Positions 1-8,394 of a DNA stretch of 64,000 nt are shown piece by piece; within the stretch, counting starts at the first letter, position 1, and each line of letters starts with the position of its first letter. The stretch lies in assembly GCF_000383575.1 (NCBI RefSeq), contig NZ_KB911579.1:1729875-1793874 (forward strand), given 5' to 3'. The stretch is from Salinispora oceanensis. Lineage in GTDB: Bacteria > Actinomycetota > Actinomycetes > Mycobacteriales > Micromonosporaceae. The notes under the pieces were generated by a model, which worked only from the letters and a program-made list of their open reading frames with translations, was not told where the DNA came from and did not search any database. The position numbers were made by a program, and so were the translations under genes.

Positions 1-630
1 CTCAAGGAGGAGGTGCCGGCCGGCTGGACCGGGCGGGCCCGGGCGGCCATCGGCGAGGTCCGGCAAAGCCTGCCCGACCTGGACAACCTAATCCGGCGCA
101 ACGAGATCTTCCTGGCCCGTACCGTCGGCGTGGGGGTGCTCTCGGCGGCCCAGGCCGCCGCGTTCGGCGCCTCCGGACCGGTCGCCCGCGCCTCCGGCCT
201 CGACCTCGACCTCCGCCGGGACGAGCCCTACCTGGCGTACGACCAGCTCGACGTGCCGGTGGTGACCCGCACCGCCGGTGACTGCCACTCCCGCTTCGAG
301 GTGCTGCTCGACCAGGTGTACGTCTCGCTCGACCTCGCCGAGCAGTGCCTGGACCGCGTGGACCGGCTCACCGGCCCGATCAACACTCGGCTACCGAAGG
401 TGCTCAAGGCGCCCGAGGGGCACACCTACGCCTGGACCGAGAACCCGCTCGGCATCAACGGGTACTACCTGGTGTCCCGGGGGGAGAAGACGCCGTGGCG
501 GCTCAAGCTGCGCACCGCGTCGTACGCCAACGTGCAGGCGCTGGCCACCCTCCTGCCCGGTTGCCTGGTGCCGGACCTGGTCGCCATCCTCGGCTCGATG
601 TTCTTCGTGGTCGGCGACATCGACAAGTGA
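1..630 (+). CDS. nuoD: NADH-quinone oxidoreductase subunit D, C-terminal part (cut by window edge)
   Basis: This is the last ~209 residues of a NuoD/49-kDa-type subunit of respiratory complex I, a peripheral-arm protein related to the large subunit of NiFe hydrogenases that helps form the quinone site. The frame is open from base 1, so the start lies outside the window. Recognisable family stretches are [19 protein letters not shown], a [16 protein letters not shown] segment and the C-terminal [12 protein letters not shown] with [15 protein letters not shown]. The protein ends GDIDK. No nuoE follows: the next gene is unrelated and convergent 37 bp away, so this may be a second, stand-alone or cluster-final nuoD paralog. 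Family assignment is firm; paralog status is inference. Confidence 0.9.
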   Translation, partial: LKEEVPAGWTGRARAAIGEVRQSLPDLDNLIRRNEIFLARTVGVGVLSAAQAAAFGASGPVARASGLDLDLRRDEPYLAYDQLDVPVVTRTAGDCHSRFEVLLDQVYVSLDLAEQCLDRVDRLTGPINTRLPKVLKAPEGHTYAWTENPLGINGYYLVSRGEKTPWRLKLRTASYANVQALATLLPGCLVPDLVAILGSMFFVVGDIDK

Positions 631-667
631 GCGGGCCGGCCGCGCCCGTTCGGCGTTGCCGCAACCG

Positions 668-2392
668 TCAACGCCACCGGTCGTCCCCGCTGCCGTACCG
701 GCCCGGCTCCCGCTGGCGCGGAGGCTCTGACCGCCACCGGGGCTCGGGCTGAGGCCCGGACTGCCACCGGGGCTCGGGCTGAGGCTCTGACCGCCACCGG
801 GGCTCAGGCTGAGGCCCGGACTGCCACCGGGGCTCAGGCTGAGGCTCTGACCGCCACCGGGGCTCAGGCTGAGGGCCGGACTGCCACTGAGGCTCGGGCT
901 GCCACTGAGGCTCGGGCTGACGTTGCCGGGGCGGCCCCCACTCGGCGGACGCCGGGGGCAGCGCGGATCTATCCGCCGGTTCGGACCACCCGCCCCCGCC
1001 ATCGGCGTGGCCGCGCGCGGGATCGGCGTGGCCGCGGCCGGGATCGTCCCGACGGACCGTGGCCCACCGCTGGTCCACCCGGTATTCGGCACCGCCGCGA
1101 TCCGTCCGCACCTGCGCCCGCTGCTCACCCAGCCGCAGTTCGTGCCCCCGCTCGTCCTCGCGGACGGCGGCCCAGCGGTTTCCGGCCCGCAGCTGCGACC
1201 AGTAATCGCCCTCCACGTCGCCGCCCGCCGCAAGCTCCCCGCCCTGCTGGTGGCCCCCATGCTGGTTGCCGCCGCCGCGGTCAGACCGCTCACCGCCCCA
1301 GCCCGGGCCGTCGGGCTGGTTGGCCCAGCCCTGGTCGTCCCACTGCGCTTCGGCCCGGGCGACCTCCGGCGGCTCGCCCAACCCATGATCGGCGCGCACC
1401 CGCCCGCCCCGGTCCGACCACGACCGGTCAACGGAGTCGCCGGCGCCCGGCCAGGAGCGGCGCTCCGGGTCCCGGGTCCCGGCCTCGGCCCCGGAGCGGC
1501 GCTCCCCGCCCTCAGACCACGAGGGTCCGTCTGGGCCGGACGCCCATCGTCGGTCATAGTCGCCGACGGGGGCGCTAGCGTGGCTCCCGCCGCCGTCAAC
1601 CACGGTGTGCCGGGTGACATGCACCGTCTCGGTATGCCGCACCACGCCGCGCAGGTGAGCCGCGTGCCGGCCATCCGGCTCCGGCGACCAGGCACCACCG
1701 TCGGTGCCGCCATAGGTGCCGGCGGTGCCGCCATGGGTGCCGGCGGTGCCGCCATGGGCTCCGGCGGCCCGCTCGGTGCCGGGCTGACCGGCGAAGCGGT
1801 CGCTGGCCCCATGCTCTCCGGCCGACGGGCGGAACGCGGCGTACGCCCCCGCCGCCCCGGCCGCGGAGTGGCCGCCCGGGGCGGGCGCCCGGGGCGGCGG
1901 GTCATCCGCGCGGCTCCGGTCGCGCTCGTGGTCACCCCGGTGATCGGCATCCGGAACGGCCGCCCGCCCGGCCGGCACGTCCACCGGAACCCGCGCCCGC
2001 TGCGCACCTCCGGTCTCGGCCGGTGCGGTGACACCGGCGTCGAGGCGTCGGCCGAGCGCGACAACCGCCTCCTGGGTGCGTTGCGTCTGGTCGAGCGCCT
2101 GATTGCCCCGTTGGGCGGCAGCCACGATCTCACCGTGCAGCTCATGGCGAAGCCGTTCGATCTCGCCCCGCAGCTCCCCGGCCCGGGCACCGCCGTCGGG
2201 ACGCAACGCGATCGACAGGCCGATCAGCACGACGGCCAGGATGGCCAGTACGGCGGCGACCCGTAACAGCCCGTTGCTGTCGGCGATGAGCAAGACCAGC
2301 GCCGCCACCGGGGCGCACGCCACCCCGACCCGGAACAGTGCCGTGGGCAACCGCGCGTTACGCGGGTCATCGGTCACGGCCGGGACGGGCAT
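668..2392 (-). CDS. Membrane-anchored protein with coiled coil and Pro/Glu/Arg/Trp repeat tail
   Basis: A 574-residue protein of unknown function. Two hydrophobic segments lie near the N-terminus (about residues 16-40 and 42-63). A charged, probably coiled-coil stretch follows (about 70-120, rich in Glu/Arg/Gln). The remainder is low-complexity hydrophilic sequence. It includes a 7-residue HGGTAGT repeat (21-bp DNA units at 1710-1751) and a C-terminal tail of alternating PEPRWRSEPQ and PEPRWQSGPQ decapeptides. A second long open frame exists on the opposite strand, but this frame has a plausible N-terminal membrane architecture and an ATG start. It lies 69 bp downstream of the glycine-betaine binding-protein gene on the same strand, so co-transcription is possible. 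No domain was recognised. Confidence 0.7.
   Translation of the reverse strand: MPVPAVTDDPRNARLPTALFRVGVACAPVAALVLLIADSNGLLRVAAVLAILAVVLIGLSIALRPDGGARAGELRGEIERLRHELHGEIVAAAQRGNQALDQTQRTQEAVVALGRRLDAGVTAPAETGGAQRARVPVDVPAGRAAVPDADHRGDHERDRSRADDPPPRAPAPGGHSAAGAAGAYAAFRPSAGEHGASDRFAGQPGTERAAGAHGGTAGTHGGTAGTYGGTDGGAWSPEPDGRHAAHLRGVVRHTETVHVTRHTVVDGGGSHASAPVGDYDRRWASGPDGPSWSEGGERRSGAEAGTRDPERRSWPGAGDSVDRSWSDRGGRVRADHGLGEPPEVARAEAQWDDQGWANQPDGPGWGGERSDRGGGNQHGGHQQGGELAAGGDVEGDYWSQLRAGNRWAAVREDERGHELRLGEQRAQVRTDRGGAEYRVDQRWATVRRDDPGRGHADPARGHADGGGGWSEPADRSALPPASAEWGPPRQRQPEPQWQPEPQWQSGPQPEPRWRSEPQPEPRWQSGPQPEPRWRSEPQPEPRWQSGPQPEPRWRSEPPRQREPGRYGSGDDRWR
731..919 (-). repeat. 30-bp tandem repeats encoding decapeptides
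   Basis: Five consecutive 30-bp units (731-760, 761-790, 791-820, 821-850, 851-880) alternate between two slightly different versions, giving a 60-bp higher-order period. Shorter degenerate 20-bp copies follow to 919. On the minus strand they encode PEPRWRSEPQ / PEPRWQSGPQ. Near-identity at the DNA level suggests recent expansion by slippage or unequal recombination, so copy number may vary between strains. Confidence 0.9.
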
Positions 2393-2461
2393 GGCTGTGC
2401 AGCCTACCGAGAGTTGCGCCGCGTGGGAACGCCAGCGCAGCTCGCCCTGCTCCTACGGGAC

Positions 2462-3466
2462 TCAGCCGGCGGTGAGGTCTCCATCGGAGGAGAAGACCAG
2501 ACCCACGCTGACCTCGCCGGTCCGCAGAGCGTTCTTCGTCTGCGGTCCGCCGGCGTCGAGTGAGCTGAACGACCCGGCCCGGAAGTCATAAACCTCGATC
2601 AGCCCGGCCTGGCACTTCGGCCGCTGCGGGCACTCCGGCGGACCGGCCAGCACGGTCTCCTGGCCAGAGCACTTCTCGGCCAGCTCGGAGAGCGTCCGCA
2701 CGCCGTGCTGGTCGGCGAAGGCACGCGTGACGGCGAAAGCGTTCTGGGTCTGGGCCGCGGCCGGCGCGCCGAGGGCCAGGTTGGCCTCCGCGCCGAGCGC
2801 CTTCAACACGGCGACCGTCTCGTCCAGGTCCGGCGAGGAGACCGGCTCGGCGTCCTCGCCGTTCGCCTTCGTGTTGAGGAACTCGGCCAGGGTGGCCGCG
2901 TACTCGGGGAAGACCTGGATCTCGCCCTTCTCCAGGGCGGGCTCGTAGAGTTCCCGGCTGCCAATCTGCTGCACCTCGACCTGGTAGCCGGCGGCGACCA
3001 GCACGATCTTGTAGAGCTCGGCGAGGGTTTCGCTCTCGCTGAAGTTGGCGGCACCGACCTTGATCGTGCCGCCGGGCCCCTTCGCGAGGCCGGCGGTGAG
3101 GTCGTGGGCGGTGGCGAACTCGGCCGCCGCGACCGCGGGCGTCTTGCGGTCCTCGTTCACGGCCTTGTTGAGCTGGATCAGCTTCGGCGTGTCCAGCGCG
3201 GCGGAGACCTGATCCAGGGCGGCGATGAGCGGCGGGGCCGCGGCATCGGCGTTGACCACGGGGATGATGTTGTCGCTGTTCTGCAGCGACTTGTCGTCGG
3301 CCAGCACGACCAGCTCGTCACCGGCGACCGGGGCACAGCCCACCCCCGTCGCCGCTGTCTCGGGCGCGTCCGTGCCCGACGAACCGGCCTCGCCGCAGCC
3401 GGTCAAGAGCCCGGCCGTGGTCAGGGCGCCGACCGCGCCGATCGCCAACCGTGTGCGTGCGTGCAT
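2462..3466 (-). CDS. Glycine betaine/choline-type ABC transporter substrate-binding lipoprotein
   Basis: Extracytoplasmic solute-binding protein of the OpuAC/ProX-like family, expected to capture quaternary ammonium compatible solutes such as glycine betaine for the adjacent permeases. The chosen ATG at 3466 gives an N-terminus with Arg residues, a hydrophobic core and the lipobox LLTGC, so a membrane-anchored lipoprotein of ~334 residues. Family-like stretches include IKVGAANFSESETLAELY, PEYAATLAEFL and a C-terminal VGLVFSSDG. An in-frame start 27 bp upstream is possible but would precede the signal peptide unusually. The two permease genes lie upstream on the same strand, 188 bp away. The substrate is inferred from family only. 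Confidence 0.85.
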   Translation of the reverse strand: MHARTRLAIGAVGALTTAGLLTGCGEAGSSGTDAPETAATGVGCAPVAGDELVVLADDKSLQNSDNIIPVVNADAAAPPLIAALDQVSAALDTPKLIQLNKAVNEDRKTPAVAAAEFATAHDLTAGLAKGPGGTIKVGAANFSESETLAELYKIVLVAAGYQVEVQQIGSRELYEPALEKGEIQVFPEYAATLAEFLNTKANGEDAEPVSSPDLDETVAVLKALGAEANLALGAPAAAQTQNAFAVTRAFADQHGVRTLSELAEKCSGQETVLAGPPECPQRPKCQAGLIEVYDFRAGSFSSLDAGGPQTKNALRTGEVSVGLVFSSDGDLTAG

Positions 3467-3654
3467 GCCTGCCCGCCTTCCGTGTCCCGGCACGGCTCCT
3501 GCGCCGGCCGCGTGTCCGACGGGCGATCGGTGCCCGCGCTTCCACCCAACATCCTCCAGCCGGGTACGACAAACTCCGGTCGGACTTCGTCACCGGATCG
3601 TCACCCGGTGCCGGGGCGAGGGCCCGGGCCAGCCGATGCGCGCTGCGAACGCGG

Positions 3655-4389
3655 TCAGGCGCCGCTGACCGCGTCGGCCGCGCGCCGCCCCGCCCGCCGG
3701 CCGCGGTTGCGCAGCGGGCGCGGGGTGACCAGCCGCTCGACCCGCGCCAACACCAGCTCCACCAGCAGGGCGAGCCCCGCCACCAGCAGCCCACCGGCGA
3801 GGATCTGCCCGCCGCCGGCGGCGATGTCCAGGCCGAACCCGGCCCGGATGATCTGCCCCAGGCCGCCCCCGTTGACGAAGGAGGCCAGCGCGGCGGTCGC
3901 CACGACCTGCACCGCAGCGGTGCGAAACCCCGCCGCCAGGTACGGCACGGCGAGCGGCAGCTCGACCCGACGCAGCAGCTGCCCGCCGGAGAAGCCCATG
4001 CCACGGGCCGCGTCCCGGGCCTCCGGATCCACCGCACGCACCCCGGTGTACGCGTTGGCCAGCAACGGTGGGATCGCGAAGACCGCGAGCGCCACCACCA
4101 CCGGGGGCCGGCCAAAGCCCAGGAAGGTCAACGGCAGGATGGTGAGCAGGGCCAGCGTCGGCACGGCCAGCGTCAGGTTGGCCACCAGCACGACCAGCCC
4201 GCCGCCGCGCCCGGTGTGCCCGAGCCAGAGCCCGATCGGCCACGCGACCAGGCAGCCCAGCAGCACCGCCGCCGCGGAGATGGCGAGATGCTCGCCGGTC
4301 CGATCCAGGATGCCGCCCGGATTTGTCCAGTTCAGCGGGTCGTTGAGCCAGACCACCGCCGCCTCGATCGGCCCCGCCGCCGCGGTCAT
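3655..4389 (-). CDS. Glycine betaine-type ABC transporter permease (second)
   Basis: Integral membrane permease of the binding-protein-dependent family (ProW/OpuCB/OpuCD type), about 244 residues with five to six hydrophobic segments. The cytoplasmic EAA-like loop reads EARDAARGMGFSGGQLLRRVELPLA and contacts the ATPase. The ATG at 4389 overlaps the upstream permease stop by 4 bp (ATGA), which suggests translational coupling; an in-frame ATG at 4413 is a weaker alternative. It is probably paired with the neighbouring permease as a heterodimeric channel. Its C-terminal tail is Arg-rich and cytoplasmic. Confidence 0.88.
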   Translation of the reverse strand: MTAAAGPIEAAVVWLNDPLNWTNPGGILDRTGEHLAISAAAVLLGCLVAWPIGLWLGHTGRGGGLVVLVANLTLAVPTLALLTILPLTFLGFGRPPVVVALAVFAIPPLLANAYTGVRAVDPEARDAARGMGFSGGQLLRRVELPLAVPYLAAGFRTAAVQVVATAALASFVNGGGLGQIIRAGFGLDIAAGGGQILAGGLLVAGLALLVELVLARVERLVTPRPLRNRGRRAGRRAADAVSGA

Positions 4390-5075
4390 GCCGCGCTCCG
4401 GCGACGCAGCCACGGGGTGAGCAGCCGCCCGGCACCGGCCAGGGCGAGGTCGAACACCAGGGCGAGCAGGACGCAGAGCAGCGTACCGGTCATGATCTGC
4501 GCCTTGTAGAAGTTGTTCTGGAAGCCGGCGAAGATCAATTGACCGAGCCCGCCCCGCCCCACGACCACCCCCACGGTGACCAGCGCCACCGTCGAGACCG
4601 TCGCCAGGCGCAGCCCGGTGAGGATGCCCGGTAGAGCCAGCGGCAAGTCGATCCGGAACAACCGCCCCCAGCGGCCGTATCCCATGCCCTCCGCCGCCTC
4701 CCGCACCTCGGGCGGCACCTGGGTGAGCCCGGCGAGCGCGTTACGGACAATCACCAGCAGCGCGTAGAGCACCACCACGGTGAGCACGGTCACCACCCCG
4801 ATCCCCAGGTACGGCGCGAGGAAGGCGAACAACGCCAGCGACGGAATGGTGTAGAGCACACCGGTGACGGCCAGGATGGGCCCGGCCAGAGCGCGGAACC
4901 AGTACGCGGCCACGGCCAGCGGCACCGCGATCAGCACCGCGATGAGCACCGCCCGCACGGTAAGCGAGGTGTGCTCGCGCAGTGCGGTGAGGATCGTGTC
5001 AGAGTTGTCCCGCACGTACTGCCAGGAGAACCACGGGTTACCCGGGTCGGCCCGGTAGCTCAAGCGGAAGGACAT
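4386..5075 (-). CDS. Glycine betaine-type ABC transporter permease (first)
   Basis: A 229-residue permease with several transmembrane segments and the EAA-type coupling loop VREAAEGMGYGRWGRLFRIDLPLA, followed by LPGILTGLRLATVSTVALVTVG, typical of the OpuCB/ProW group. It is the first gene of the leftward permease-permease-binding protein operon. Its ATG lies 2 nt from the GTG of the divergent ATPase gene, so there is no spacer for a conventional promoter or ribosome binding site outside the neighbour's coding sequence. Confidence 0.88.
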   Translation of the reverse strand: MSFRLSYRADPGNPWFSWQYVRDNSDTILTALREHTSLTVRAVLIAVLIAVPLAVAAYWFRALAGPILAVTGVLYTIPSLALFAFLAPYLGIGVVTVLTVVVLYALLVIVRNALAGLTQVPPEVREAAEGMGYGRWGRLFRIDLPLALPGILTGLRLATVSTVALVTVGVVVGRGGLGQLIFAGFQNNFYKAQIMTGTLLCVLLALVFDLALAGAGRLLTPWLRRRSAA

Positions 5076-5077
5076 GT

Positions 5078-6133
5078 GTGGACGCTACCCCGCGGGGATC
5101 CGCCGCCGACGAGGCGCGTGCGGCCTCGATCTCCCTTGACAAGATCGGCAAGCGTTACCCGGACGGCACCGAGGCGGTCCACGAACTGACCCTGGAGGTC
5201 GCCGCCGGTGAGCTGGTGGTGCTGATCGGCCCCTCCGGCTGCGGCAAGTCGACCGTGCTCCGGATGGTGAACCGCCTGATCGAGCCGACCGGCGGCCGGA
5301 TCCTGCTCGACGGGGAGGACGTCACGCGAGTGGACCCGGTCCGGTTGCGCCGCCGTATCGGCTACGTGATCCAGAACGTCGGCCTCTTCCCGCACCAGAC
5401 CATCAGCGCGAACGTCGCCACCGTTCCGCAGCTGCTCGGCTGGCCCCGCGACCGCCGCCGGCAGCGAGTCACCGAGCTGTTGGAGCTGGTCGGTCTGGAC
5501 CCGGCCCAGTTCGGCACCCGCTACCCGCACGAACTCTCCGGCGGTCAGCGGCAGCGAGTGGGGGTGGCCCGGGCGCTCGCCGCGGACCCGGTGGTCCTGC
5601 TGATGGACGAGCCCTTCTCCGCGGTCGACCCGATCGTCCGGACCCGGCTCCAGGAGGAGTTCCTGCGGTTGCAGGCCGAGGTTCGCAAGACCATCGTGCT
5701 GGTGACGCACGACCTCGACGAGGCGGTTCGGCTAGGCGACCGGATCGCGGTGCTCTCCGAGGGCGGCCGCCTGGAGCAGTTCGACACCCCGGCCGCCGTG
5801 CTTGGCGCGCCGGCCACCCCGTTCGTCCGGGAATTCGTCGGTGCCGACCGGGGCATCCGACGCCTGGCCGTCACCCGGGTCACCCGGGAGACGGTCGAGC
5901 CGCTCTCCGCCGCCCCGATCTCCGCCGGACTCCCCACGGTGCCGCTCGGAGCGTCCGCGTACGACGCGCTGGGGGTTCTGTTGACCTCCGCGGCGGACCG
6001 GGTGGTGGTGACCGACCAGGAGCAGCCCGTGGGTGTCCTCACCCGATCCCGCCTGCTCGACCTGGGCCACCCCGACCACCAGAGCCGGCCCCCCGTTCCC
6101 AACGGGGCGGTCACCCCCGCAGATAGTCGATGA
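5078..6133 (+). CDS. Glycine betaine-type ABC transporter ATPase (OpuCA/ProV-like)
   Basis: ATP-hydrolysing subunit expected to energise the two divergent permeases. The 351-residue protein has all ABC motifs in order: Walker A GPSGCGKST, Q-loop YVIQNVGLFPHQT, signature LSGGQRQRV, Walker B VVLLMDEP and H-loop THDLDEA. About 100 residues follow the ATPase domain and resemble a single degenerate CBS-like unit (VVVTDQEQPVGVLTRSRLLDL). OpuCA-type proteins normally carry a pair of CBS domains for ionic-strength sensing, so this one looks shortened. The GTG start is the only sensible in-frame start before the conserved domain. The 3' end overlaps the next, convergent gene by 23 bp. Confidence 0.9.
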   Translation: MDATPRGSAADEARAASISLDKIGKRYPDGTEAVHELTLEVAAGELVVLIGPSGCGKSTVLRMVNRLIEPTGGRILLDGEDVTRVDPVRLRRRIGYVIQNVGLFPHQTISANVATVPQLLGWPRDRRRQRVTELLELVGLDPAQFGTRYPHELSGGQRQRVGVARALAADPVVLLMDEPFSAVDPIVRTRLQEEFLRLQAEVRKTIVLVTHDLDEAVRLGDRIAVLSEGGRLEQFDTPAAVLGAPATPFVREFVGADRGIRRLAVTRVTRETVEPLSAAPISAGLPTVPLGASAYDALGVLLTSAADRVVVTDQEQPVGVLTRSRLLDLGHPDHQSRPPVPNGAVTPADSR

Positions 6134-6416
6134 AGGCCGCTCGCAGCAGCGGCGCCGACTCCTCGTAGCCGTGGCCGGTCAGCTCCCGCCACAGCGCCAC
6201 CGCCTCGTCGACGGTCGGCCCGACCGAGTTCGGCGCGCCATCCAGAGCGGCGGCCTCGTCGGCGTTCGGCAGGTGCCGCAGAACCGACCAGAAGAACCGC
6301 ACGTCACGGCGCTCCCGCGCCACCGCGAACGCCTGGTTGCGCAGCTCCTCGGTGGAGAGTGCGTCCAACTCCCCGAACGACCGGCCGGCGGGGAAGGTCG
6401 AAGGTGTGTCGGTCAT
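6111..6416 (-). CDS. Small conserved hypothetical protein (101 aa)
   Basis: A 101-residue soluble, mostly helical protein beginning MTDTPSTFPAGRSFGELDAL. No known motif or domain was recognised. Its composition is balanced and acidic/basic rather than the Arg/Pro-rich pattern of shadow frames, and it has a clean ATG. The last 23 bp overlap the end of the ABC ATPase gene on the other strand, so the two genes share a convergent end without room for a separate terminator. Function unknown. Confidence 0.7.
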   Translation of the reverse strand: MTDTPSTFPAGRSFGELDALSTEELRNQAFAVARERRDVRFFWSVLRHLPNADEAAALDGAPNSVGPTVDEAVALWRELTGHGYEESAPLLRAAFIDYLRG

Positions 6417-6512
6417 GCGGCCGAGCCTAACCGTCGAACTCCCCGCCGACCTGCCAGAACGCGGGTCCGCGCCGACCTGCTGGACGGGTCAGCGGCGACC
6501 TGTTGGACGAGG

Positions 6513-7715
6513 TCAGCGACGGCTGGGGTCCCAGTGCCGTCCGGTCCCCCAGTCCGGGAGCTCCCACTGATCTGTCGGGCTCTCGGCCGGCTGGGGCGGC
6601 AGGGCCGCGGCCCAGTCCGGGAGCGGCTCGGGCCGCCGCACGTTCCAGTCGGCGGGCAGCTGCTCATCGACGTCGGGGCGGTCGGCGGCCGCCTCCCGAT
6701 CGTCCCGCGACCCCCCATACGCCTCGACCAGCCGGGTGACCACCAGCCCCACCCCGAGCACCACCGCCCCGACCGCCCAGCGACTCGCCGAGAGGCCGCT
6801 CGCCCGCAGGTCCGCGAGGACGAGCGTGACCAACGAGACGGCCAGCAGGGTACCGAGGACGCCACCGCGGCGGCCGAAGGCACTGGTGCCGGCGAGCAGC
6901 GCCGTTCCCACCGCCAGGACGGTCCAGTCCAGCCCCGACCCCACCGCGACCGAGCCGACAGCGGGAGTCCCCAGTAGGGAGCCGGCCAGCACGGCCAAGA
7001 CGCTGGAGCTGACCAGCGCCCAGCCGGCCACCACCGGGGCCAGCACGCCCTGCCGGCGGGCCGGATCGGTAACCGGACGGAACCGGCCGACCAACCGACG
7101 GATCGGCCGTAACGCGCCGAACAGCCCGCCGAGCACGGCGAGCGCTGCGAACCCGGCGAACAGAAAGAGCGCGTCGCTCGTCGGGTCGTAGCTACCCTGC
7201 GGCAGAACCGGGTCACTGTGCCGCTCGATGTACCCGACCAGCGCCGCGCCGGCGGCGAGGCTGGCCGCCCAGGCGGGGACGTGCAGCACCGTCACCACGA
7301 ACGCCAGCAGCAGCCCGCCGAGCACCCCGACGGCGATCGCCGGGCCGAGGGCGGCCAGCGCGCCCCGGTCCCCCTGCTCCGCCATGTGCAGCGCCGCCGC
7401 GACGGCCGCCGGCCCGATCGCCAGATTCACCGCCGCGGTACGCAGGCTCAGCCCGGCGGCGAGGGCCAGCAGCCCGAGGACGGCACCGTCAACGAGCAGC
7501 GACCGCAGGCCGTCACCCCGCAGGGTGTCCGGGTTGTCCCGCCAGAGCAGGTACGCGACTCCGGCCGCGCCCACCAGGAGCAGGAGCTCCCAGACGAGGT
7601 GCACGCCGAGCCGGTCCCGGCCAGACTCGACCTGGACGGGATCCGGGCCAGGGACGACGGGGTGGGCACCGGGGGAGAGCTCCGCACTGCCTCGCACCGA
7701 CTCGTCGTACCCCAT
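6513..7715 (-). CDS. Polytopic membrane protein resembling sugar-ABC permeases (RbsC-like fold)
   Basis: About 400 residues with some eight to ten hydrophobic segments and a hydrophilic Pro/Trp-rich C-terminal tail of ~65 residues. The stretch LAAGLSLRTAAVNLAIGPAAVAAA resembles the conserved N-terminal region of BPD_transp_2 (RbsC-type) permeases. No ATPase or binding-protein gene is adjacent, so an active transport role is uncertain. ATG at 7715 (MGYDES) is chosen; an in-frame ATG at 7730 is possible. It follows the DUF3180 gene on the same strand and may be the distal part of the folate operon. Confidence 0.65.
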   Translation of the reverse strand: MGYDESVRGSAELSPGAHPVVPGPDPVQVESGRDRLGVHLVWELLLLVGAAGVAYLLWRDNPDTLRGDGLRSLLVDGAVLGLLALAAGLSLRTAAVNLAIGPAAVAAALHMAEQGDRGALAALGPAIAVGVLGGLLLAFVVTVLHVPAWAASLAAGAALVGYIERHSDPVLPQGSYDPTSDALFLFAGFAALAVLGGLFGALRPIRRLVGRFRPVTDPARRQGVLAPVVAGWALVSSSVLAVLAGSLLGTPAVGSVAVGSGLDWTVLAVGTALLAGTSAFGRRGGVLGTLLAVSLVTLVLADLRASGLSASRWAVGAVVLGVGLVVTRLVEAYGGSRDDREAAADRPDVDEQLPADWNVRRPEPLPDWAAALPPQPAESPTDQWELPDWGTGRHWDPSRR

Positions 7716-7835
7716 GCAGCCGCCCTCCACCTGGCCGTCCGTCCCGGGCCCGATGCGCGAAACGGTCCGGGGGCAGCCGTTACTCTCCGGTGGCAGGCAC
7801 CGTACCCGCGCGGCAAGCGCGGCGGAAGCCCAGGC

Positions 7836-8375
7836 TCAGCGCTGGCCGGAGCGGCCTTCCCGGTCGCCGGGCTCGCGGTCCTGGTCATCCTCCTGCTCCG
7901 GAACCCGGCAGGAGCGCTCCAACCAGAGCGCGGCGGCCACCAGCGCCAGGGCGGCGAGCAGGCTACTCCCAGCCACGTTCCGGTCGCTCGCCGCGACCTG
8001 GGTGGACTCCACGAACAGCCACCCGGTCAGGCCCGCGTAGAAGCCGACGAAGATCGCCCCCGCCAGCGCGGACGCCTTCGCCAGCACCACGAGGCGGGCA
8101 ACCAAGAGCGGGTTCACCGGCTCCTTCCCCGGCCGGCGCGCGATCCGGGCCCGGGTGTTCACCGCGGCGTACGCCTCCAGCACGGCGAGCCCGGCCAGGG
8201 TGACCACCGGCAGCCAGGGCAGGTCGCCGGGGAGGTAGTCGTAGTAGAAGAAGCTGATCAGCAGCCACGCCACCCCGGCGGCGGCGAGGCCGGCGACCAC
8301 CAGTGTGGAGACCCGGGTGGGGCCCAACCGGCCGGGGCCCGCGCCGTCCGGAGGTGATGACCTCGACCGCGTCAT
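7836..8375 (-). CDS. DUF3180 family membrane protein
   Basis: A 179-residue protein with four predicted membrane segments (roughly residues 24-42, 55-72, 95-115, 128-148) and a charged C-terminal tail rich in Glu, Asp and Arg. Sequence and position immediately downstream of folK match the actinobacterial DUF3180 family, which is commonly found there. Function is unknown. It begins 19 bp after the folK stop and is very probably in the same transcript. Confidence 0.8.
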   Translation of the reverse strand: MTRSRSSPPDGAGPGRLGPTRVSTLVVAGLAAAGVAWLLISFFYYDYLPGDLPWLPVVTLAGLAVLEAYAAVNTRARIARRPGKEPVNPLLVARLVVLAKASALAGAIFVGFYAGLTGWLFVESTQVAASDRNVAGSSLLAALALVAAALWLERSCRVPEQEDDQDREPGDREGRSGQR

Positions 8376-8394
8376 GCCCGCCGGCTCCGCTGCC

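Noticed and set aside
731-919. CRISPR array
   Set aside because: The repeats are directly adjacent 30-bp units without unique spacers, lie in a coding frame, and no cas genes are present.
391-2266. Long open frames overlapping the 574-residue protein (for example 391-2190 minus and 923-2266 plus)
   Set aside because: Their proteins are Arg/Pro/Gly-rich without membrane or domain logic, a typical by-product of high GC third positions. The 668-2392 frame has a coherent membrane plus coiled-coil architecture.
2705-4420. 571-codon rightward frame across the binding-protein and permease genes
   Set aside because: It is antisense to recognised ABC transporter genes, with no domain or signal features.
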